Shown here: piece after piece, positions 22,554-33,271 of the stretch | Layout: every line of letters begins with the position of its first letter | How positions within the stretch are numbered: position 1 is the first letter of the stretch | Source: Deinococcus malanensis | GTDB lineage: Bacteria; Deinococcota; Deinococci; Deinococcales; Deinococcaceae | Direction: 5' to 3' | Length of the DNA stretch: 64,000 nt | Assembly (NCBI RefSeq): GCF_014647655.1 | Contig: NZ_BMPP01000009.1 | Location: forward strand, 62,001-126,000 | The notes under the pieces: generated by a model | What the model was told of the DNA's origin: nothing | The model's input: the letters and a program-made list of their open reading frames with translations, nothing else | Database searches by the model: none | Translations under genes and position numbers: made by a program

Positions 22554-23144
22554 TCAGTACCGGACAGTGTAAGACGCGGTATCGCTGGTCCAGTCCTGCT
22601 GAGGCACAGGCTGGGTGATCGGATTGACCACGATGCTCAGCGCCTGGGCAAAGCCGGGCGCCGTGGTGGGCTTGACCGTGGCGAAGCTCTGGCCCTGCTG
22701 GTAGGTGCTGAGTTCGCTTAGATTCAGTGGCCGGCGGCTGGCAATGACCAGCACGCGGTTCAGACCTTCAGGCCCCGCCACATCGAAGGTGAACTGGTCC
22801 CCTGACGCCGGGAAGGCGCGGGTCTGACCGGCACGCACGTAGTTACTGCCGCTGATCCGATTGGGCAGAATCTGGTCGGCGGTGCCGTCAGGGTTGATGT
22901 TGAACAGGTACACGTAGGCGTTCTCGTCGACGGTGGTGTACAGCGTGATCCGGTCTCCCACATAGTAGACCGGCGTACGTGCGCCGCTGGGATCACGATT
23001 GACCCACACGCGCGCCTGCAGGGTGGTCTGCACCGGGTTGACAATGATGCTCTGGGCGCTGAGCTTGGGAGCAGCCAGAGCGGAAGTGACAAGGGTGCCG
23101 AGCACAGAAGCGGTGAGGGCGAGCAGCAAAACGGGCTTCTTCAT
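22554..23144 (-). CDS. Exported DUF4384-type protein
   Basis: The 196-aa product has a signal peptide (MKKPVLLLALTASVLGTLVTSALAA, shown in outline) and a DUF4384-like core: ARVWVNRDPSG, YYVGDRITLYTTVDENAYVYLFNIN (two parts), ILPNR, FPASG. The domain is known from cell-surface and periplasmic proteins and is thought to be carbohydrate- or envelope-associated; its role is unproven. TGGAGGAAG lies before the ATG. Confidence 0.82.
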   Translation of the reverse strand: MKKPVLLLALTASVLGTLVTSALAAPKLSAQSIIVNPVQTTLQARVWVNRDPSGARTPVYYVGDRITLYTTVDENAYVYLFNINPDGTADQILPNRISGSNYVRAGQTRAFPASGDQFTFDVAGPEGLNRVLVIASRRPLNLSELSTYQQGQSFATVKPTTAPGFAQALSIVVNPITQPVPQQDWTSDTASYTVRY

Positions 23145-23385
23145 GACTTCCTCCAGCGACGCGCCGAAAACAGGCGTGTGCACTAGCTATACGGTAGGCT
23201 CCGGCACCTGACGTGCGGTGAAGGCTGGCTGACGGAAGGTGAGGAAGTTCGCTTTTGGACTCATGAGAGGCTGGCGGCTTACGCCATTCTCGGCGGGACC
23301 AGAGGCCATCGTCATGCTCTGCCGCTGCTTCTTTGAATGGTCGTTCAGACGCCCTGCCTTGCACATGGCACCAGAAAGCAGAAGC

Positions 23386-23407
23386 GGCCTTCCCGGAAAG
23401 GAAGGCC
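23386..23407 (-). terminator. Terminator-like hairpin after tRNA-Gln
   Basis: GGCCTTCC (23386-23393) and GGAAGGCC (23400-23407) form an 8-bp stem downstream of the tRNA; on the minus strand a pyrimidine-rich stretch follows. Confidence 0.55.
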
Positions 23408-23413
23408 ACCGTC

Positions 23414-23487
23414 TGGCAGGGATACCAGGATTCGAACCTAGACGAACAGATCCAAAATCTGTTGTGCTGCCATTACACTATATCCCC
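23414..23487 (-). tRNA. tRNA-Gln (UUG)
   Basis: On the minus strand, the acceptor GGGGATA pairs with TATCCCT. The anticodon stem ACAGA/TCTGT carries loop TTTTGGA with anticodon TTG. The T arm is CTAGG-TTCGAAT-CCTGG, then G73 and an encoded CCA. G73 and the weak G1-U72 pair fit glutamine identity. Confidence 0.95.
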
Positions 23488-23568
23488 GTAAAATGGCGCT
23501 GGCGCGGGTCCTGCGGCGCGAGCTTCAGAAGTATATGGGGGCAGGACCGGGCCGGTCAACTGACCCCA

Positions 23569-26211
<2,643 letters not shown>

Positions 26212-26217
26212 GGTCAC

Positions 26218-26223
26218 AGTGTA
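26218..26223 (-). promoter_or_regulatory. Leaderless -10 box TACACT for the helicase
   Basis: TACACT on the minus strand, with a 6-base spacer before the GTG at 26211. Confidence 0.55.
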
Positions 26224-26300
26224 GACGCGACCTCGCCATGCAAAAGCGTGCTGCGCTCCAAGACCCGAGCAGCACATCCGCTGCCCTCTTCTCGAAGGGG

Positions 26301-28502
26301 TTACCGGATGGCAGCCATGAAACACACGTTGCCCGTCTCGTTCAGGGCGAGCGCCGTGGGCAGAATCGCGTCCATGACGCCCGCGCCGAACGAGCCGCCG
26401 GAGGTGCTCAGGCTGCCCCTGTCCAGGCTATCCACAGCGCTGGTCAGGTAGGTCACCGTTCCATTGCGGGTCAGGCGCATGCCGTAAGCGCGGCCCATGC
26501 TGCCAGCATCTGTGTTGTAGCCGGTCAGCAGTGCAGAGGTGTTTCCCGGCACGTGGTCTTTCACATTGAAGTTGTTCAGGGCGGTCCCGCCGAAATTGAC
26601 AAAGTCGATGCAGTACTCCAGGAGCTGCCCCGGAGCTCCGGTGCTGGTCAGCGCAAACGCAGAGCCGGTCGATACGTTCCTGACCTGCTTGGCCAGCTTC
26701 GCGTAGACCATCCGGACGTTGGCCGAGCCCCGGTTGTTCGACGTGCTGACATCATTGCCCCCGCTGACCACGGCGACATTCGTGAAATCTCGCAAACTGG
26801 GAGTGGTTTCCAGTTCCGTGGTGAAGGGCGCCTGCACCGTCAGGGTGATGTCGGGGTAGCTGCTTCCGGCTGGCAGTGTGTCGCTGCGGGTACAGCTGAG
26901 CGCAGGCAGAGCGGCACAGGTCCATCCCTCGCCACCGATCGCCGTCGCCAGCAGGCCTGCTGGCAGGGTGTCGGTTACAGTTACCGGGCCGCTGCTTACC
27001 CCTGTCCCGCTGTTGGTCACCCTGAGCGTGTAGGTGATGACCTTGATGGTCGCCGGAGAGGGTGTGGTGGCGGCCGGGTCTCCGGGCAGGCTGGGGGTGG
27101 CATAGGCAGCGGCCGTTTTGGACAGGGCCAGGTCCGGTGCCAGCACCTTCACCGGATCGGACGCGCTGTTGTTGCTGGTGGTGGCTGAGCTTTCATTGGG
27201 ATTGCTGACGGTCGCCGTGTTGGTCACGCCAGGGACAGCTGCCGGGCCGACGACAATCCCATTGATCGTGAAGGTGCTGCTCTCCCCCACCTTGAACAGT
27301 GGAGTGTTGGGCACGCCGGGCGCATCGATGTTGGTGCTGGTGCAGGTCACGACGTTGCTCAGCGAGGAGCACCGCCAGCTGCCGGCGTTGGTGCCGGAAA
27401 TGGACACCGGACCGTCCGGCAGCGAGAGGCCGGTGGGCAGCGTGTCCCGGATGGTGGTGGTGCCGTAGACGTCCGCGCCGGACGTCCTGACCGTAAAGGT
27501 AAAGCTTCCCGGCTGACCCACCGTGAAATCGCCGGTATGCGTCTTGCTGAGCGTCAGGTCAGGCACCGTGGCGGTGATACGCAAACCGTTGGTTTTGCCG
27601 TAATCAGTATTGTAATGATAACTGCTTCCGGAGAAGTCGTAGATGAGGTTATAGATGGTTGATGTGTCACCGCCAATAATGCGAACGGTATAGATGGTAG
27701 TAACATCTCCTCCAACCTTGCCTTTCCCCAGGCATGACCGGTAGCTAGTACTACTGGTATTGCTGTCCCATGTACAAGCATCCGCATAGACAGAGCTGTT
27801 TACTGAGCCGCCGGGTGCACTATATGTGGTGGACACATTTAATATCTGGTAAACCGAGTTGGGTAGAACTGGAAAGTTTTCCAGCTGCTCGTACCCTTGA
27901 GTCGCTGTACTGGCTTCCAACCGAAATTGCATCACCTGGCCGACGCTCACACTGGATGTTGCGGGTGACACGGTTGTAAAGCTTTTTACGTAGTTGCGGG
28001 CTTGAGAAACGAGCTTCTCAACATAGAGCTGCCTGTTTGCAGGCGTGCTGATTGAACTTACTCCACTGGCGCTTGATGTGATCTGATATCTACGGGTAGT
28101 GTTATATGCAGCTACAGACCGCACTACAACAACATTAAAGTACGCATCTCGACAGTTGTCGGGCACGCGACTAAGAGTATTGAAGTGGGCAGGTGGTGGT
28201 CCTGGTGGCAGGTCATCCAGCTTGACTTGAGTCAGTCCTATTGTATTTATGAGCGAGTTAGCGCTGTTAAAGTTAAATTGAGCACTAACGGCAGTAGCAG
28301 TCGTACTTCCGACATTGCATACACGGGCACCTACGGGGAACGTATCGGGGCCAACACTAACATCGTTGCTGTCTAAGCCAATGATATCCCAGGTAATTGG
28401 AGTGATGTTCAGCACCGGGGTTGCCGCGGCCGCTCCCTGCAAGGCCAGCAGCCAGACCAGCGCCGTCAGTAGCAATTTCCAGAAAACGTGTGTCTGCTGC
28501 AT
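26301..28502 (-). CDS. Exported DUF11 repeat protein, last gene of the surface operon
   Basis: The 733-aa product has a signal peptide (about 1-27). The first half (residues about 40-315) has no recognised domain and is coded by much lower-GC DNA. Then come two DUF11-type repeats (LTLSKTHTGDFTVGQPGSFTFTV, about 320-440, and LALSKTAAAYATP, about 455-600), which are Ig-like modules of surface proteins. A C-terminal module (about 610-733) contains CIDFVNFGGTALNNFNVKD. GGGGAG lies before the ATG, which is two bases past the stop of the barrel gene. No membrane anchor is visible, so it may bind the partner barrel. Confidence 0.82.
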   Translation of the reverse strand: MQQTHVFWKLLLTALVWLLALQGAAAATPVLNITPITWDIIGLDSNDVSVGPDTFPVGARVCNVGSTTATAVSAQFNFNSANSLINTIGLTQVKLDDLPPGPPPAHFNTLSRVPDNCRDAYFNVVVVRSVAAYNTTRRYQITSSASGVSSISTPANRQLYVEKLVSQARNYVKSFTTVSPATSSVSVGQVMQFRLEASTATQGYEQLENFPVLPNSVYQILNVSTTYSAPGGSVNSSVYADACTWDSNTSSTSYRSCLGKGKVGGDVTTIYTVRIIGGDTSTIYNLIYDFSGSSYHYNTDYGKTNGLRITATVPDLTLSKTHTGDFTVGQPGSFTFTVRTSGADVYGTTTIRDTLPTGLSLPDGPVSISGTNAGSWRCSSLSNVVTCTSTNIDAPGVPNTPLFKVGESSTFTINGIVVGPAAVPGVTNTATVSNPNESSATTSNNSASDPVKVLAPDLALSKTAAAYATPSLPGDPAATTPSPATIKVITYTLRVTNSGTGVSSGPVTVTDTLPAGLLATAIGGEGWTCAALPALSCTRSDTLPAGSSYPDITLTVQAPFTTELETTPSLRDFTNVAVVSGGNDVSTSNNRGSANVRMVYAKLAKQVRNVSTGSAFALTSTGAPGQLLEYCIDFVNFGGTALNNFNVKDHVPGNTSALLTGYNTDAGSMGRAYGMRLTRNGTVTYLTSAVDSLDRGSLSTSGGSFGAGVMDAILPTALALNETGNVCFMAAIR

Positions 28503-28504
28503 GC

Positions 28505-31500
28505 TCACTTCTCCCCGCCCAGCGTTTCGTCCAGCGTCAGGTCTAGGCGCAGGTACGCGCCCTGTTTGGTGTAGGTGCTTCCAATACCGCTGAAGCCCAG
28601 CGGGTTGTAGCCGGCCGTGATCCAGGTGCCGGGCAGGGCGCGCACACTGGCCTCCAGCCCGTAGCCGTACTCGGTGGTGCCGGTGGCCGGCTGGGTGATC
28701 ATGCGGCCCCAGGCGCCCACGCCCAGGCGGTCGGTCAGGTAGTACGTGCCGCTCAGGGACGCCTGGGCCGTGAAGCTGGCGCGGTCGAGCAGCAGGGTGC
28801 GCGTGTCGAGCCCGCCGCGAATGGCGTAGTTGCTCTGGCGGTACTCGGCGCTGAGGTTGCTGCTCAGCTCCGGCTGACCGCCGGCCAGGGTGCCGCTGAC
28901 GTACCGCACCGTTCCCAGGCTGTTGAAATCGCGGTCGCGGTAGGCAAAGCCCAGAGCAGCGCGCTGACCGTTCTTGCCGGCACCGAACTCCATCAGCCCG
29001 TCGGCCGTCAGGTTGAGGTTGGGCGTGAGCTGCCCGCTGACCCCGCCGCGCAGCACCACACCGAAACCCTGGGCGCCGTAGTTGATGTCGGTGCCGCTGG
29101 TGGCGGTCATGCTGCCGGTCTTGTAGTGCAGGTCTGCACCAGCCCCCGCCTCCACCTGGGCAGTGTTGACGTTGTAGGTCGCGCTGGCCCGCAGTCCGGC
29201 CGTGAGGTTCTCGGCCACAGGCAGGCTGGTGCTTACCCCGAAGCGGGCGCGGTTGCCCTGTCCCGAGGCGCCCGGCAGCTCGTAGGCGACCGCGTAGTTG
29301 ACATTGCCCACCATGCTGTCCAGGGTCACGGCCGCGCTGTGCCCGATTCCCCAGGTGATCTTGTCGGTAAAGCCCACCGACAGCTCGGGGCTGAACTTGT
29401 AGCGCATGCTCACGCTGGTTTCCGGCGACAGGTTGCCGCTTAGCGGCTGGGTATGCACGACGTCCACGTCCACCGGGTCGCGGTGATAGCCGGCGCTGAC
29501 CACCGCGCCCAGACCGCTGACGTCCCCGAAGGCATACTTGAGACCGCCGCCGATGCTGAAGGGTGCCAGGCGGTAATCGGCGCGCGCCGTGACGCTGCCC
29601 CCGCGCGCGTTCTCGGCATCTTTCCCGGCCGGTGCGTGATACTCGGCGTCCACCGCGGCGCTGAGGTTGGAAGTGATGGGCGCGGCCAGACTGGCACGCA
29701 CGCTCAGCCCCGGCGTCTGGGGAGCCAGGCCGACGTAGCCCTCGTCCTGGTAACGGAACTTGGCGCTCAAGCTGCTCTGGCCCACTCGGGTGGCGAAGTC
29801 GGCGCTGGCCTGCAGGCCGCCCGAATAGGCCAACAGACCGTCGGCGCGGGTGGTGCCGTTGTCGTAGGTGGCCCGGGCGCCCAGGGTGACGCGCTGGTCC
29901 AGGCTGACGGCGGCGGCCCCCACTGTGAAATTCTGGGCCTTGTACTGAACCTGGCCGCCGTAGGCCAGGACGCGCTGATCCAGGGCGCTGTTCAGGCGGT
30001 AGGAGGCGAGCACGACCACGTCGTTGAGGCTGCCGTCCACGGCGTCCAGGGCGCGGGCCAGGGTGATGATCCCGGTGCTCGGGTCCAGCTGGTAATCGGC
30101 GTTGCGGGTCAGAGGCGTGCGCCGCAGTTCCTTGCCGCTGCCGCGTTCCAGGGTCACCACTTCCAGGGTTTCGCTGCCCTCGCTGATGTTGCCGCGCGCC
30201 AGACGCAGCAGCCGGTTGCCCTGCGGGGTCAGGCGCTCGCCGCTGACGCGGTCACTGGGCACCAGCGCCACGAAGCCCGACACGGCGGGGTTGCTCTTGC
30301 TGTAGGCGGTCAGGGCCGTGAGCTGTTCGCCCACCGGCAGTACACTGACGGGCAGGCTGGAGCGCCGGTACTGCACCCGGAAACTCGGGTGATCGTAGGC
30401 AAAAGCCACCGGATCGATGCCCTGCAGCGGCACGCTCTCGACGCTGCTGTCGCCGTAGCCGGTATACCGGTTCAGGGTGTTGCGCTCAGTCGGCAGCCCT
30501 TCCTTGTCAGCCGCGACGTACAGCTTGCCATTGGCTAGCGGTCCCTCGTAAGTGGCGCGGGCCTGCCAGGTCAGGTCGTCGCCCAGGTTGAAGTTGCCGT
30601 CCAGGCCGATGGTCGCGCTGAGCACCCCGATCCCCACACGGTGGTCACCGGGTTTGACCTCGTAGCTGTAACGTTTGACGTCATTGCCCTGCAGCACGTC
30701 CAGATTCAGGGTGGTCGGCGAGGCCTGCGGCTGCAGTTCCAGCACGCCCTCCCCGTTGGTCAGGCGAACGTCATAACCCCCGCTGGTGCTCCGGGGTTGA
30801 CCACGGACTTCCAGGTTGGTGCGTATGGCGACGCTTGCCTGTGGCGTGACGTGGCCGAAAGCGTCCAGGGTGCGAATAACAAGACGCAGAGGGGTGCTGC
30901 CGTCAGCAATCAGCTGTACGGGCTTGACTTCCACCTGCCGCGTGTCGCCTACCCGGTAAACAGTGACGGTCTCGTCGCCCCAGGCGATGACATTCGGGCC
31001 AACTTCTAGAGGCACGCCCACATAGGTCAGGCGGCGCACGTTGCCTGTGGGGTCCTCGGTGGTCTGCCCTATCAGGCTGGTGCTCACCGCACGTCCGGCC
31101 AACGTCAGGGTGGGGGGCGGCTGGTCCAGCGGACTTTCCACCACGATGCTGACGCGGTCACGCACACGAATCTGTGCTCCCTGCAGCGGCAGTTTGATGG
31201 CGCCGTCGTTCTCGGCGGCCTGCGCGCTCTGGGTCAGTGCCTGAGCCGCCGACAGGTCCTTCAGGTCCACCCGCCCGGCAATCAGCTCGTGGCGGTCACC
31301 AGGAAAGCGCGACAGCAGGGCCGGGGCGGCCATCTCTCCCAGGGCCTGCGCATGCCGCAGTTCATAGGTCACGGTGCCGCGCGTGACGCCGCGCCGGTCC
31401 ACCGTGGTGGGCACCACCCAGTACAGCGTGCCGCCCGCGCCCCGTCTGGGGTCCGGTAGGGCCTGACCGTCGAGCTGGCTGCTGCCGGGAACCAGGGAAG

Positions 31501-33268
31501 CGCCTTCAGGCAGCGTGTGGGCGATGACCACATCAATAGAGCCGCCGGGCGCGTCGAACGGCATGGAAATCACGCTGCTGCGCTGGGCGACCGGGGCGGT
31601 GGGGGCCGGGGTGGGCTCCGGGGCAGGTGGGTTGACGCCCAGCAGGGTGCCGGTTACCACCTGCGGTGCGGGGCACGCGGGCGTGTCCAGCGTGGCATTC
31701 AGGCGCGCCGCGCCGCTGTGCGTGACCCGCGCGCGGTAGCCCAGGGTGCGGGTTTCACCGGCCTGCAGGGTGCCTTCAAAGCTGGTGGGGTCCAGGGGCT
31801 CCAGGCCCTCGCCGGGCTGGTCGCGCAGGGTAAACGGAACTGGCTGGGCCGCCGTATTGGTCAGCTGTAGCTGCACCTCCACGGTGTCCCCGACCGTGGT
31901 ATCGGCCAGCGGCGCACGCGTCAGCTGCAGGCTGGTAGAGGCCGGCAGTACATTGACCTGCACGCTCTTCGCCTGCTCCCAGGGATTCAGGCGGGCCGTA
32001 AAGGTCAGCGGCCCGGCGGTGCTGGCGGTCGCCGTCACGCGCACCTCGCCGGGCCGGGCGACGCTGAACTCCCCCTTCAGCGAGGAGGGGCCCTGGACCT
32101 GCATTCCTTCAGGCAGGACCAGTTGCAGGTCCAGCGGCAGCAGACCCGTGAAGGCCGTGGTGGCGCGCGCGGTCAGGGTCACCGTGTCGCCCACGCACAC
32201 GGCGGTTTTGTCGCTCTGCAGGCTGAGATTCACCTGCGGGCGCACCTGGACGCGCGCCTCGCCCACGCCGCCGCGCGGCACGGTCACCCTGGAGGGCGCA
32301 CTGACCTGGGCTCCGGGCACCTCGGCCACGGTCAGCGGAAAGGTGCCGGCGGCTGTCGTGCGGGTCTGGGAACCGCTGACCTGCACCGGCTGCCCACCGA
32401 CCATCAGGTCCGCCTGGGTCGGGACGCTGCTTCCCGGCAGCAGCAGTTCGGCGCTGAGGCGCAGCTGCCCGGTCTGGTCCACCTGGGCCACTGCAATGGG
32501 GCGGGGGGCGCCCTGGCGCGACAGGCTGAAGCCCACCGCGTTGCTGAACTGCCGGGCACCCGGCGCCTGACGCAGCTCCACCGTGTAAGTGCCGGGCTGC
32601 GCGGGCATGGGCAGGTCGGTGTGACTCAGCTGGGCACTGACTGTCAGGGGGTAGGTGCGGCCCCGGGCGTCACGCAGCCGGGCCTCGAGCTCGGTGGGGC
32701 CGTCGCCGTCGTACATGCGCAGCGCATAGCCCTGCCCGTCGGTGGTGACATTGATGACCGGAACCCAGTCGCGGGAATGCACATTCACGGTCAGGTGATC
32801 GGCGCTCAGGGCGGCGCTGACTCCGGCCAGCCGCACGGCAAAGGTATTTTTTCCCGCACCCTGGGTGGAGGCGCGCAGCACGTAGCGCCCGGCCGGCAGG
32901 TCCTGGTCCAGCAGCGTGACCCATTCCTGTGCGCCGGGGGTGAAGGTGCGGGAAAGCACCGCGGTACCATCGGCGCGCAGCAGGGTAAAGGTGGTGGTCA
33001 TCTTGACCTTCAGGTTGTAGGATTCGTCGCCGTAGTAAGTGTCGCTGCGGTAGTCGGCCGGGTCCAGGCGCGGGCTGTACAGTTCCAGGCGCACCCGGTT
33101 GTCGACCGGCACATCCAGGTTCAGGTTCTGATCGCCGGCGGACCACATCAACGCGTCGCCGATGCTGGTGACCGGCAGGCTGGTGCTGCCCTCCTGGGCG
33201 GCTGCCCCTGCACCGACAGCCAGGAGGGCCGTCAGAGAGCCGGCGAAAGTATTGAACTTGGTGCGCAT
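28505..33268 (-). CDS. Large exported protein with Ig-like/DUF11 modules and C-terminal outer-membrane beta-barrel
   Basis: The 1587-aa product has a signal peptide (cleavage near AGAAAQE), a beta-rich N-terminal region (about 30-430), and a DUF11/NEW3-like module (about 436-560). Ig-like regions follow, one with an invasin-like segment (LRLVIRTLDAFGHVTPQ, about 780-860). From about residue 1100 onward there are alternating amphipathic strands (DFATRVGQSSLSAKFRYQ, TASGTDINYGAQGF) ending with GAYLRLDLTLDETLGGEK, the look of an outer-membrane barrel of 20 or more strands. It probably anchors or exports the operon's other proteins. GGAGG lies 9 bases before the ATG; the upstream stop is 3 bases away. 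Confidence 0.8.
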   Translation of the reverse strand: MRTKFNTFAGSLTALLAVGAGAAAQEGSTSLPVTSIGDALMWSAGDQNLNLDVPVDNRVRLELYSPRLDPADYRSDTYYGDESYNLKVKMTTTFTLLRADGTAVLSRTFTPGAQEWVTLLDQDLPAGRYVLRASTQGAGKNTFAVRLAGVSAALSADHLTVNVHSRDWVPVINVTTDGQGYALRMYDGDGPTELEARLRDARGRTYPLTVSAQLSHTDLPMPAQPGTYTVELRQAPGARQFSNAVGFSLSRQGAPRPIAVAQVDQTGQLRLSAELLLPGSSVPTQADLMVGGQPVQVSGSQTRTTAAGTFPLTVAEVPGAQVSAPSRVTVPRGGVGEARVQVRPQVNLSLQSDKTAVCVGDTVTLTARATTAFTGLLPLDLQLVLPEGMQVQGPSSLKGEFSVARPGEVRVTATASTAGPLTFTARLNPWEQAKSVQVNVLPASTSLQLTRAPLADTTVGDTVEVQLQLTNTAAQPVPFTLRDQPGEGLEPLDPTSFEGTLQAGETRTLGYRARVTHSGAARLNATLDTPACPAPQVVTGTLLGVNPPAPEPTPAPTAPVAQRSSVISMPFDAPGGSIDVVIAHTLPEGASLVPGSSQLDGQALPDPRRGAGGTLYWVVPTTVDRRGVTRGTVTYELRHAQALGEMAAPALLSRFPGDRHELIAGRVDLKDLSAAQALTQSAQAAENDGAIKLPLQGAQIRVRDRVSIVVESPLDQPPPTLTLAGRAVSTSLIGQTTEDPTGNVRRLTYVGVPLEVGPNVIAWGDETVTVYRVGDTRQVEVKPVQLIADGSTPLRLVIRTLDAFGHVTPQASVAIRTNLEVRGQPRSTSGGYDVRLTNGEGVLELQPQASPTTLNLDVLQGNDVKRYSYEVKPGDHRVGIGVLSATIGLDGNFNLGDDLTWQARATYEGPLANGKLYVAADKEGLPTERNTLNRYTGYGDSSVESVPLQGIDPVAFAYDHPSFRVQYRRSSLPVSVLPVGEQLTALTAYSKSNPAVSGFVALVPSDRVSGERLTPQGNRLLRLARGNISEGSETLEVVTLERGSGKELRRTPLTRNADYQLDPSTGIITLARALDAVDGSLNDVVVLASYRLNSALDQRVLAYGGQVQYKAQNFTVGAAAVSLDQRVTLGARATYDNGTTRADGLLAYSGGLQASADFATRVGQSSLSAKFRYQDEGYVGLAPQTPGLSVRASLAAPITSNLSAAVDAEYHAPAGKDAENARGGSVTARADYRLAPFSIGGGLKYAFGDVSGLGAVVSAGYHRDPVDVDVVHTQPLSGNLSPETSVSMRYKFSPELSVGFTDKITWGIGHSAAVTLDSMVGNVNYAVAYELPGASGQGNRARFGVSTSLPVAENLTAGLRASATYNVNTAQVEAGAGADLHYKTGSMTATSGTDINYGAQGFGVVLRGGVSGQLTPNLNLTADGLMEFGAGKNGQRAALGFAYRDRDFNSLGTVRYVSGTLAGGQPELSSNLSAEYRQSNYAIRGGLDTRTLLLDRASFTAQASLSGTYYLTDRLGVGAWGRMITQPATGTTEYGYGLEASVRALPGTWITAGYNPLGFSGIGSTYTKQGAYLRLDLTLDETLGGEK

Positions 33269-33271
33269 GCT

